A stretch of DNA of 64,000 nt from Castellaniella daejeonensis. Lineage in GTDB: Bacteria; Pseudomonadota; Gammaproteobacteria; Burkholderiales; Burkholderiaceae_B. The DNA lies in contig NZ_BAAAFN010000008.1 of the NCBI RefSeq assembly GCF_039523555.1, positions 62,001 through 126,000 on the forward strand, written 5' to 3'. Below the pieces are notes generated by a model. The model had not been told where the DNA came from, did no database searches, and was given only the letters and a program-made list of their open reading frames with translations. A program made the translations under genes and the position numbers. Shown here piece by piece: positions 57,390-64,000 of the stretch; the stretch's first letter is position 1, and each line of letters begins with the position of its first letter.

Positions 57390-58127
57390 ATGAGCGGCAA
57401 ACTGGCTTACGTGACGGGGGGCATGGGCGGCATCGGAACGTCGATCTGCCAGCGCCTCGCCAAGGAAGGCTTCACGGTGGTGGCCGGCTGCGGCCCCAGT
57501 CGGGACTACGGCAAATGGTTGGAGGAACAGGCTGCGCTGGGCTACAAGTTCCACGCTTCGGTCGGCAACGTGTCCGACTGGGATTCCACGGTCGAGGCGT
57601 TCGTCAAGGTCAAGGAACAGTTCGGCCCGGTCGACGTGCTGGTGAACAATGCGGGCATCACCCGCGACGGTGTCTTCCGCAAGATGAGCCGCGACGACTG
57701 GCGCGCCGTCATCGACACCAACCTGAACAGCCTGTTCAATGTGACCAAGCAGGTCATCGACGACATGGTGGACCGCCAGTGGGGGCGGATCATCAACATC
57801 AGTTCGGTCAATGGCCAGAAGGGGCAGTTCGGCCAGACCAACTATTCCACCGCCAAGGCGGGCATCCATGGCTTCACCATGGCACTGGCCCAGGAAGTCG
57901 CCAGCAAGGGCGTCACGGTCAACACCGTGTCGCCGGGGTACATCGGTACCGAGATGGTGCGCGCCATCCGTCCCGACGTGCTGGAAAAAATCGTCGCCAC
58001 CATTCCGGTCAAGCGTCTGGGTACGCCGGAAGAAATCGGCTCCATCGTCGCCTGGCTGGCGTCCGACGATTCAGGTTTTGCCACCGGAGCGGATTTTTCG
58101 CTGAACGGCGGCTTGCACATGGGTTGA
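57390..58127 (+). CDS. phbB: Acetoacetyl-CoA reductase
   Basis: This NADPH-dependent enzyme supplies 3-hydroxybutyryl-CoA to PhaC. The 245 residues have TGGMGGIG at 9-16, NNAGITRDGVFRKM, and catalytic Ser139, Tyr152, Lys156 (QFGQTNYSTAKAG). ATG 57390 has AAGGAG upstream; the longer frame overlapping phaC is not used. It lies 13 bases after phaC and 2 bases before phaR. Confidence 0.95.
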   Translation: MSGKLAYVTGGMGGIGTSICQRLAKEGFTVVAGCGPSRDYGKWLEEQAALGYKFHASVGNVSDWDSTVEAFVKVKEQFGPVDVLVNNAGITRDGVFRKMSRDDWRAVIDTNLNSLFNVTKQVIDDMVDRQWGRIINISSVNGQKGQFGQTNYSTAKAGIHGFTMALAQEVASKGVTVNTVSPGYIGTEMVRAIRPDVLEKIVATIPVKRLGTPEEIGSIVAWLASDDSGFATGADFSLNGGLHMG

Positions 58128-58129
58128 TC

Positions 58130-58702
58130 ATGGCTCGGCATACCACTTCACCGCAGGCAGAACGGCTGATCAAGAAATATCCCAACCGCCGCCTCTACGA
58201 CACGCAATCCAGCGCCTACATCACGCTGGCCGACATCAAGCAGCTCGTCCTGGACAACGCGGTCTTCAAGGTCGTCGACGCCAAGACCGGCGACGACCTG
58301 ACCCGCAGCATCCTGCTCCAGATCATCCTCGAAGAGGAGTCCGGCGGCGTGCCCATGTTCTCGGCCGAGGCGCTGGCGCAGATCATCCGCTTCTACGGCC
58401 ATGCCATGCAGGGTGTGATGGGCACGTTCCTGGAAAAGAACATCCAGGTGCTGATGGACATCCAGGATCGCATGGCCGAGCAGTCGCAGGGCCTGTACCA
58501 GCAGCATTTCGGCCCCGAAGCCTGGGCCCAGCTGATGAGCATGCAGACCCCGGCCCTGCAGAACATGATGAACAACTACATCGAGCAAAGCCGCGGGCTG
58601 TTCGTCCAGATGCAGGATCAGATGCAGGACCAGGCGCGCAACATGTTCTCGGCCTTTCCTTTCCCCGGGCAGCCGCCCGAAGGCAAGAAAAAGAAGAAAT
58701 GA
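58130..58702 (+). CDS. phaR: PHB synthesis repressor PhaR
   Basis: PhaR senses PHB granules and represses phasin and pha genes. The 190 residues hold the N-terminal DNA-binding domain (about 10-65, RLIKKYPNRRLYDTQSSAYITLADIKQLVLD) and PHB-accumulation regulatory domain (SILLQIILEEESGGVPMFSAEALAQIIRFYG), ending in a Gln/Met-rich coiled segment and a Lys run. The start ATG 58130 lies 2 bases after the phbB stop, so translation is coupled. A terminator follows at 58736. Confidence 0.94.
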   Translation: MARHTTSPQAERLIKKYPNRRLYDTQSSAYITLADIKQLVLDNAVFKVVDAKTGDDLTRSILLQIILEEESGGVPMFSAEALAQIIRFYGHAMQGVMGTFLEKNIQVLMDIQDRMAEQSQGLYQQHFGPEAWAQLMSMQTPALQNMMNNYIEQSRGLFVQMQDQMQDQARNMFSAFPFPGQPPEGKKKKK

Positions 58703-58735
58703 CGGCTCGGGCCCGGATGCGGGCCTGGGTTCGCG

Positions 58736-58775
58736 GCGTGCCGGGCCCGGCGTCCGGCACGCGCTGCATTTTCTT
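58736..58775 (+). terminator. Terminator after phaCB-phaR
   Basis: GCGTGCCGG (58736-58744) and CCGGCACGC (58754-58762) form a perfect 9-bp stem with a 9-base loop, followed by a T-rich tail ATTTTCTT. It separates the PHB operon from the ftr operon. Confidence 0.65.
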
Positions 58776-58812
58776 GATCCATCTCCATGCCGTTGCGATT
58801 TCCTGGTGTTAT

Positions 58813-58831
58813 AGTAACGAGAATCATTCTT
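58813..58831 (+). promoter_or_regulatory. Fur box upstream of ftrA
   Basis: Aligned with the 19-base Fur consensus, the site matches 13 positions, including an intact AATCATT core. It overlaps a TATAGT hexamer at 58810-58815 and lies 22 bases before ftrA, consistent with iron repression of the ferrous-iron operon. Confidence 0.6.
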
Positions 58832-58853
58832 CTTACTAGCACGGAGATCGTTC

Positions 58854-59390
58854 ATGGTGAAAAAACTGCTCGTTGCGCTGGCCGGTGCAGGCCTGGCTTC
58901 TTCCGCCCTGGCGGCTGAATATCCCATCGGGGAGCCCAGCGAGATCAACGGGCTGGAAGTCGCTGCGGTCTACCTGCAGCCGGTCGAGATGGAACCGGAA
59001 GGCATGATGCGCGCCGCGAAGGATTCCGATATCCACCTCGAGGCAGACATCCACGCCACGGCCGACAACAAGAACGGCCTGCCCGAAGGCGCCTGGGCGC
59101 CGTACCTGAACATCCAGTACGTGCTGCAGAAACAAGGCAGCGACAAGGTCCTCAAGGGCGATCTGATGCCCATGGTGGCCAACGACGGTCCGCACTACGG
59201 GGACAACGTCAAGCTCGAAGGCCCGGGAAAGTACAGCCTGACCTTCGTCATCGGCTCGCCCGAGACCGCGCACAACAACCACTTCGGCCGCCATGTCGAC
59301 AAGGAAACCGGCGTCGCGCCGTGGTTCCAGACCTTCGAGGTCAAGTATGAATTCGTCTATGCCGGCACCGGTAAGAAGGGCGGCTACTGA
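58854..59390 (+). CDS. ftrA: Periplasmic iron-transport protein FtrA (P19/Tp34 family)
   Basis: This is the P19-like metal-binding protein of the FTR1-type ferrous-iron uptake system. The 178 residues have a signal peptide (1-21, ending ALAA), then candidate Cu/Fe ligands in EMEPEGMM, DIHLEADIH, MPMVANDGPHYGDN and HNNHFGRH, the Met/His pattern of P19. It is the first gene of ftrABC and downstream of a Fur box. In Bordetella the four-gene ftrABCD system imports ferrous iron at acidic pH. Confidence 0.92.
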   Translation: MVKKLLVALAGAGLASSALAAEYPIGEPSEINGLEVAAVYLQPVEMEPEGMMRAAKDSDIHLEADIHATADNKNGLPEGAWAPYLNIQYVLQKQGSDKVLKGDLMPMVANDGPHYGDNVKLEGPGKYSLTFVIGSPETAHNNHFGRHVDKETGVAPWFQTFEVKYEFVYAGTGKKGGY

Positions 59391-59391
59391 G

Positions 59392-59736
59392 ATGCGCGCC
59401 TGGATCGCGCTGGCTGCCCTGATGTGGGCGGGGTGGCTGGCGCCCATGCCGGCGGCGGCCGCCGACATGCCGGTCTACACGCTCACCTTCAAGGCGGACG
59501 GCACGTTCGAGCCGGCCCGCCTCGAAGTGCCGGCGGGCCGCTTCAAGATCATCCTGGTCAATGAGAGCAGCGAGGCGGTCGAATTCGAAAGCCTGCCGCT
59601 GCGCAAGGAAAAAGTGCTGGGGCCGGGAGTCACCTCGTTCGTGGTGCTGTCCCTGTCCAGGCCCGGCGAATATCCCTTCTTCGACGATTTCCATCCCCAG
59701 GTGAAGGGCACCCTGGTGGTGCTGCCCAAGAACTGA
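59392..59736 (+). CDS. ftrB: Periplasmic cupredoxin-like protein FtrB
   Basis: This is a 114-residue secreted protein: signal peptide (1-24, ending PAAAA) and a cupredoxin-like fold (PVYTLTFKADGTFEPARLEVPAGRFKIILVNESSEAVEFESLPLR). It is thought to work with FtrA in oxidising ferrous iron before permease uptake. The classic His/Cys blue-copper ligands are not obvious; Glu/His-type ligands are likely (ESLPLRKEKVL, DFHPQVKG). The ATG follows the ftrA stop by one base. Confidence 0.88.
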   Translation: MRAWIALAALMWAGWLAPMPAAAADMPVYTLTFKADGTFEPARLEVPAGRFKIILVNESSEAVEFESLPLRKEKVLGPGVTSFVVLSLSRPGEYPFFDDFHPQVKGTLVVLPKN

Positions 59737-59765
59737 CGGGCGCGAACGAACGGATCCTGACCATC

Positions 59766-60623
59766 ATGGAACAAGTCGGCTTCATCGTCTGGCGTGAAAG
59801 TGTCGAGGCCCTGCTGGTCGTCGGCATTCTGTATTCCTGGCTGCGCGCCTCTCCCGAAGGCCGGCGCGGACTGCCCTGGCTTTGGGGCGGCGTCGGCGCC
59901 GGCCTGGTGCTGGCCGGCGCGCTGGCGCTGGTGCTGCTGGGCATTTCTTCCTGGTTGTCCGACGAGGGCCAGGAATGGTTCCAGGCCCTGATGGCGCTGG
60001 CGGCCTGCGCACTGGTGGTCCAGATGGTGGTCTGGATGCGTGCCCACGGTCGCGGCCTGAAGCGCGAGCTGGAGTCCGGCGCGTCGCAGCAGGTCGGCAG
60101 GGATCACTGGTGGGGCCTGCTCGCGCTGGTGATGATCGCCGTTGCGCGCGAAGGCAGCGAAACCGTGGTCTTTCTGTATGGCACCGTCCTGTCGTCCCGG
60201 GAATCGGGCGGCGCCGGCGCCATGGCACTGGCGGGCCTGGGCGGTTTCGCCGCGGCGCTGCTCACCTTCTGGTTGCTGCAGCTGGGCGGGCGGATCATCA
60301 CGTGGCGGCGCTTCTTCAGGCTGACGGAAATCCTGCTCCTGCTGCTGGCCGGCGCGTTGCTGGTATCGGCCACGGACCGGCTGATCTCCCTGGGCGTGAT
60401 GCCGACCTGGGTCGATCCGGTGTGGGATACCTCCTGGCTGCTGGGTACCGAAGGCGGGTTGGGCAAGGTGCTGGCCGATTTTGCCGGCTATCGTGCCTAT
60501 CCGGCGCTGTCGCAGTTGCTGGTCTGGCTGGCGTACTGGTGCGCCGTGGCATGGTTGTTGCGCCGCGCCTCGCGTGCTGCGGCGCCGGAGGCCGGCCGCG
60601 CCAAGGCAGGCGCGGCGGCCTAG
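59766..60623 (+). CDS. ftrC: FTR1-family iron permease FtrC
   Basis: This inner-membrane iron permease has 285 residues, about seven membrane segments and the two REXXE-type iron-binding motifs: RESVE at 10-14 and REGSE at 128-132 (IAVAREGSETVVFLYG). It lies 29 bases after ftrB. The polyferredoxin gene ftrD that usually follows is displaced about 1.6 kb downstream by a divergent qor/hxlR pair. Confidence 0.93.
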   Translation: MEQVGFIVWRESVEALLVVGILYSWLRASPEGRRGLPWLWGGVGAGLVLAGALALVLLGISSWLSDEGQEWFQALMALAACALVVQMVVWMRAHGRGLKRELESGASQQVGRDHWWGLLALVMIAVAREGSETVVFLYGTVLSSRESGGAGAMALAGLGGFAAALLTFWLLQLGGRIITWRRFFRLTEILLLLLAGALLVSATDRLISLGVMPTWVDPVWDTSWLLGTEGGLGKVLADFAGYRAYPALSQLLVWLAYWCAVAWLLRRASRAAAPEAGRAKAGAAA

Positions 60624-60661
60624 CGCCGGATGTGCGCCTGTGCGGCGCGTGCCTGCAGCCC

Positions 60662-61681
60662 TCAGTCCCGGAAACCTTCCAGCACGATCTTGCCCCGGGC
60701 ACGACCGCTTTCCAGCAGGGCATGGGCCTTCTTCAGGTTGGCGGCGTTGATCGGGCGCAGGGTCTCGGTCAGGGTGGTGCGCAAGCGGCCCGCATCCAGC
60801 AGCCGGGCGACTTCGTCCAGCAATCGGCCTTGTTCTCCAATGTCCTGGGTTCCGAACATCGAGCGGGTGTACATGAACTCCCAGTGGATGGATACCGATT
60901 TGCGCTTGAACAGCTTGACGTCGATGGCCTCGGGATCGTCGATCAGCCCCAGGCGGCCCTGCGGTGCGATCATCTCGGCGATCTGCGCTTCGTGCCTGTC
61001 CGTCGCCGTGGTCGAGAAAACGAAGGCGGGCTGGCCGATGCCCAGCGCCGCGACCTGTGCCGCCAGGGGGCGGCTGTGGTCCACCACGTGATCCGAACCC
61101 AGCGATTCGACCCAGGCCCGGGTTTCCGGCCGGGATGCGGTGGCAATGACGGTCAGGTCCGTGAGCGCCTTGACGAGCTGGATGGCGATCGAACCGACGC
61201 CGCCGGCACCGCCGATGATCAGGACGGCGTTCGCCGCGCCGGGGACGGGACGGCGGATGTCGATCCGGTCGAACAGCATTTCCCAGGCCGTGATGGCCGT
61301 CAGGGGCAGGGCGGCGGCCTGGGCGTCGGTGAGCGAGGCGGGCTTGTGGCCGACGATGCGTTCGTCGACCAGGTGGAATTCGCTGTTGGCGCCGGGCCGA
61401 TCCAGCGCTCCCGCGTAGAACACCGTGTCGCCGGGCTTGAATCGCGTGACGTCGGGGCCTGCCGCAGCGACACGTCCGACGGCGTCCCAGCCCAGGACTT
61501 TCCAATGGCCGGAATCCGCGGACACGTTCCTGCGGATCTTGGTATCGACGGGATTGACCGATATCGCCGCGACTTCGACCAGCAGGTCGCGGCCCTCGGG
61601 CACGGGCTGTTCGATTTCGATGTCGACCAGCGCGTCGTCGCGGTCGAGGGGGCCGGCTTGCCGGTAACCGATGGCTTTCAT
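60662..61681 (-). CDS. Zinc-type alcohol dehydrogenase-like quinone oxidoreductase
   Basis: This MDR-superfamily NADPH oxidoreductase (QOR/ZTA1-like) probably reduces quinones or reactive carbonyls. The 339 residues contain VSADSGHWKVLGWDAVGRVAAAGPDV, IIGGAGGVGSIAIQLVKA (the NADPH motif) and HWEFMYTRSMFGT. No structural or catalytic zinc cysteines are visible. ATG 61681 has AGGAG upstream. It is divergent from an HxlR-family gene with a 106-base gap, the usual pairing of redox-sensing regulator and detoxifying reductase. It lies antisense between ftrC and ftrD. Confidence 0.9.
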   Translation of the reverse strand: MKAIGYRQAGPLDRDDALVDIEIEQPVPEGRDLLVEVAAISVNPVDTKIRRNVSADSGHWKVLGWDAVGRVAAAGPDVTRFKPGDTVFYAGALDRPGANSEFHLVDERIVGHKPASLTDAQAAALPLTAITAWEMLFDRIDIRRPVPGAANAVLIIGGAGGVGSIAIQLVKALTDLTVIATASRPETRAWVESLGSDHVVDHSRPLAAQVAALGIGQPAFVFSTTATDRHEAQIAEMIAPQGRLGLIDDPEAIDVKLFKRKSVSIHWEFMYTRSMFGTQDIGEQGRLLDEVARLLDAGRLRTTLTETLRPINAANLKKAHALLESGRARGKIVLEGFRD

Positions 61682-61762
61682 GGGGCAACTCCTGTTTGCT
61701 TGGAAGAGAGGATGCGGGCAGAATACCGCCAGCCTTCTTCCGTGACTACGCACAAAATCGGC

Positions 61763-61785
61763 CAGTAGTGACAAAAAGGATACTG
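61763..61785. promoter_or_regulatory. Dyad CAGTA-N13-TACTG, candidate HxlR operator
   Basis: Perfect 5-base arms (61763-61767 and 61781-61785) end two bases before the hxlR ATG. HxlR-type sensors such as YodB bind sites with AGTA/TACT arms. A second, overlapping dyad ACTAC/GTAGT lies at 61745-61769. Confidence 0.45.
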
Positions 61786-61787
61786 CC

Positions 61788-62213
61788 ATGTCCAAAGTCC
61801 GTCATTCGCGTTTCGACTGCAGCCCGGGGTGTGCCGTCGAGGCCGCCATCGGCCTGATCGACGGCAAGTGGAAGTCGGTCATCCTGTTCCATCTGTGCGC
61901 CGGCACCCTGCGATTCAGCGAACTGCACCGCTTGATCGAGCGGGTGACACCGCGCGTGCTCACGCGCCAGCTGCGCGAACTGGAAGAAGACGGGCTGATC
62001 GAGCGCATCGTCCACGCCCAGGTTCCGCCCCGGGTGGATTACCGGCTGTCGGACCTGGGGCGCAGCATGGAGCCGGTGCTGCTCGCCCTGAAGGCCTGGG
62101 GCGACGCCCATATCGGCCTGTACGGCAAGCCGAAGGGGCTGGATCCGCGCGACGCGGTGCCGGCCGCGGTATACACTGGCGGCCTGCCGTCCCCGGCCGG
62201 GGACGCGTCCTGA
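61788..62213 (+). CDS. HxlR-family redox-type regulator
   Basis: This is a winged-helix regulator of 141 residues with an HTH (about 40-95: TLRFSELHRLIERVTPRVLTRQLRELEEDGLIERIVH). N-terminal Cys11 and Cys15 (DCSPGC) and Cys37 resemble the thiol sensors of quinone/diamide-responding HxlR proteins (YodB, HypR, QorR). It is divergent from a quinone oxidoreductase, its likely target. Its stop is 9 bases before ftrD, so ftrD should be co-transcribed with it. Confidence 0.9.
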   Translation: MSKVRHSRFDCSPGCAVEAAIGLIDGKWKSVILFHLCAGTLRFSELHRLIERVTPRVLTRQLRELEEDGLIERIVHAQVPPRVDYRLSDLGRSMEPVLLALKAWGDAHIGLYGKPKGLDPRDAVPAAVYTGGLPSPAGDAS

Positions 62214-62222
62214 GGTAGCAGC

Positions 62223-63641
62223 ATGGCTTGGTCGCATTCGTTCCGTTCCGGTGTCGCGCGCGCGGGGGATTTCCTGCGCGACCACCAGCGCGCGATCCGG
62301 CGGATGCAATGGGCCATCGTCCTCGTCTATATCGTCCTGCTGGCGATTCCGGCGGCCATGCCCCTGCCGGATCGCACGGCTTCCGTCTTCAACAATCTCA
62401 CCGTCTTCGCTCAGTTCGCCTTCTGGGGCATCTGGTGGCCGTTCGTGCTGGTGTCCATCCCTCTGTTCGGGCGGGCCTGGTGCGGCCTGTTCTGCCCCGA
62501 AGGCGCGCTGACCGAATGGGCCAGCCGGCACGGGCGCGGCCGGGCCATTCCGCGCTGGATGCGCTGGGGCGGGTGGCCCTTCGTGGCCTTCAGCCTGACC
62601 ACGATCTATGGCCAGCTGGTCAGCGTCTACCAATATCCCTGGGCGGTCGCCGCCGTGCTGGGCGGGTCCACCGTGGCCGCCATGATCGTCGGCTGGCTGT
62701 ACGGGCGCGACAAGCGCGTCTGGTGCAAGTACCTGTGCCCGGTCAACGGGGTGTTCAACTTGCTGGCCAAGCTCGCTCCCTGGCACTACCGGGTGGACGC
62801 GGCCGCCTGGCGCGCTCCCGTCCGGCGGATCGAATCCATCAATTGCGCGCCGCTGCTGCCCCTGCGCAACATGCAGGGCGCAGCCGAATGCCATATGTGC
62901 GGACGCTGCAGCGATTATCGGGGCGCCATCGCCCTGACGCCGCGCTCGCCCGAAGCCGAGATCGTCCACGTGGCCGAAGGCAGCGGGTGGCAGACCGCGC
63001 TGATCGTCTTCGGCCTGATGGGCCTGGCCGTGGGCGCCTTCCTCTGGAGCGCCAGCCCCTGGTTTGTGTCGATCAAGCAGTCCGCCGCAACCTGGCTGGT
63101 GGGGCACGATATCTACTGGCCGCTGGCGGACAATGCCCCCTGGTTCGTCCTGACCCATTATCCCGACGTCAACGACAGTTTCAGCTGGCTGGATGGCACC
63201 GTCATCCTCCTGTTCATCGGCGGAGCGGCGGTCATCGTGGGCGGGGCCGTATTCTGCGGCCTGTGGCTGGCCGATCGCATCCTGCCGCCCGCCGGACGGC
63301 CCGGCGTGCGGGATGCGGACGGCCGGCTGCTGCGCAGCCGCCTGGCGGGGGTGCACAAGCTGGCACAGGGCCTGATCCCGGCTGCGGGGGTCGGGGTATT
63401 CCTGGGCCTGTCGGCCACGACGCTGACCTTGCTGCAGCATGAGGGCGTTCCCACCGGCTGGGCCAACCCGGTCCGCTTCACGCTGCTGGTGCTGGCGCTG
63501 GCCTGGAGCCTGCGCTTCGAGTGGCGCCTGGCGGGGTTGCGCACTCCGCAGCCGTTGCGCAGGCTGGGCGCGGTGATGCTGGTGGCGGCCGGCTTGCTGC
63601 CCTTCTGCTGGGCCTGGGTGCTGTTCTTCGTGCGCTGGTAA
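62223..63641 (+). CDS. ftrD: Membrane polyferredoxin FtrD
   Basis: This is an integral-membrane ferredoxin-like protein of 472 residues, with about eight membrane segments (first near 30-48). Cysteine groups at 87/91 (CGLFCPEG) and 168/172 (CKYLCPVNG), plus 208/223/226/229 (CHMCGRC), bind Fe-S clusters as in NapH/FixG-like proteins. In the Ftr system it is proposed to re-reduce or accept electrons during iron uptake. It is normally directly after ftrC, but here follows hxlR by 9 bases. Confidence 0.9.
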   Translation: MAWSHSFRSGVARAGDFLRDHQRAIRRMQWAIVLVYIVLLAIPAAMPLPDRTASVFNNLTVFAQFAFWGIWWPFVLVSIPLFGRAWCGLFCPEGALTEWASRHGRGRAIPRWMRWGGWPFVAFSLTTIYGQLVSVYQYPWAVAAVLGGSTVAAMIVGWLYGRDKRVWCKYLCPVNGVFNLLAKLAPWHYRVDAAAWRAPVRRIESINCAPLLPLRNMQGAAECHMCGRCSDYRGAIALTPRSPEAEIVHVAEGSGWQTALIVFGLMGLAVGAFLWSASPWFVSIKQSAATWLVGHDIYWPLADNAPWFVLTHYPDVNDSFSWLDGTVILLFIGGAAVIVGGAVFCGLWLADRILPPAGRPGVRDADGRLLRSRLAGVHKLAQGLIPAAGVGVFLGLSATTLTLLQHEGVPTGWANPVRFTLLVLALAWSLRFEWRLAGLRTPQPLRRLGAVMLVAAGLLPFCWAWVLFFVRW

Positions 63642-63808
63642 GCCTGCACGGGCGGCGCGCATTCCCGGATTCCAGGATCACCGGCCGCAGGCGTTTTGCA
63701 ACAACAGTCGGGGGAAAACCGCTATTCTTAGCGCGAGAGCACCGCCGTCCGGCGGGGTGCGCATGAATTCCCCTGCGTCTTTGCCTGCCTTTTCGATCAA
63801 GGAGCCCC

Positions 63809-64000
63809 ATGGCGGCATTTTCCGCAAGACGAATGCTCAGCCTTTGGTTTCCCGGCCTCGCAGCGGTCGTGTTCGGGCTCGGCCTTACCTATGTGCTGGT
63901 CCTGCAGCAACGGGAAACCGGCCGGTCGATCGCCCAGCTCAGGTTTTTCGAAGAGGTCCGCTCTTCCAGCGATGCGATCGCCCAGCGGGTCGTGGCTTAT
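63809..64000 (+). CDS. Membrane sensor with N-terminal CHASE-like domain (truncated by window)
   Basis: Only the first 64 residues are visible: MAAFSARRMLSLWFPGLAAV opens a membrane segment (about 11-32), then a helical stretch (LRFFEEVRSSSDAIAQRVVAY) typical of the start of CHASE sensor domains. ATG 63809 has GGAG six bases upstream. CHASE domains usually sit on histidine kinases or on GGDEF/EAL proteins; the output domain is outside the window. The leader contains GCACC-GCCG/CGGC-GG-GGTGC arms at 63739-63760, a possible hairpin, and a TATTCT hexamer at 63723-63728. Confidence 0.6.
   Translation, partial: MAAFSARRMLSLWFPGLAAVVFGLGLTYVLVLQQRETGRSIAQLRFFEEVRSSSDAIAQRVVAY

Noticed and set aside
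63642..63808. Riboswitch before the CHASE-like gene
   Set aside because: A hairpin is visible but the sequence did not match GEMM or mini-ykkC features by eye.

Overview
The window is high-GC DNA with dense, mostly tightly packed genes on both strands. It looks like a betaproteobacterium of the order Burkholderiales, most likely the family Alcaligenaceae (Bordetella/Achromobacter relatives). Pointers to this are an odhA-odhB-lpdA-zapE block, a LysR regulator divergent from gcdH plus a class III CoA-transferase, a phaC-phbB-phaR polyhydroxybutyrate (PHB) operon, and a ferrous-iron system of the Bordetella FtrABCD type. The assignment rests on gene content and protein character only; no database search was possible. 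No rRNA, tRNA, CRISPR array or insertion sequence was recognised.

Layout. 1-11.3 kb: malic enzyme (cut by the left edge), 2-oxoglutarate dehydrogenase operon, ZapE, TrpS with a C-terminal extension, TorF-like outer-membrane protein. 11.4-20 kb: a GABA/polyamine block (potA-D-B-C-type ABC importer, gabT, a MocR/GabR regulator, a second class III aminotransferase). 20-23.5 kb: glutaryl-CoA dehydrogenase and CoA-transferase under a GcvA/GcdR-like LysR regulator. 23.7-28 kb: a probable trans-envelope flavin electron-transfer operon (PepSY protein, DUF2271 protein with a candidate flavinylation motif, PepSY-TM flavoreductase, ApbE). 28-29.8 kb: GAF-GGDEF protein and a small membrane protein. 29.8-33.5 kb: TetR-controlled DevBCA-like exporter. 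33.6-35.8 kb: EAL protein, an AT-rich island with a hix-like palindrome, and a Hin/Gin-type serine recombinase. 35.8-48.4 kb: an unusual cluster joining a second PHA synthase, an ABC-2 efflux pump (outer-membrane factor, HlyD, RbbA, permease), an acetoacetyl-CoA reductase, MaoC-Pta and acetate kinase, divergent from a TetR gene with an FNR-like box and a TetR-like dyad in between. 48.4-55.6 kb: Tex, DinG/YoaA helicase, BamD, RluD, PgeF. 55.7-58.7 kb: phaC-phbB-phaR. 58.8-63.7 kb: ftrABC, then a quinone-oxidoreductase/HxlR pair, then ftrD. 63.8 kb to the end: start of a probable CHASE-type sensor.

How the parts connect. Several modules handle acetyl-CoA and reducing power: malic enzyme, the 2-oxoglutarate dehydrogenase complex, glutarate breakdown, two PHB branches and Pta-AckA. 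The second PHB branch appears tied to low oxygen through the FNR-like box. Three c-di-GMP or sensor genes (GAF-GGDEF, EAL, CHASE-like) lie in the window, and the EAL gene begins directly beside the hix-like site, which suggests possible phase-variable control. One assembly gap (69 N) interrupts the HlyD gene, and the reading frames on its two sides do not match.
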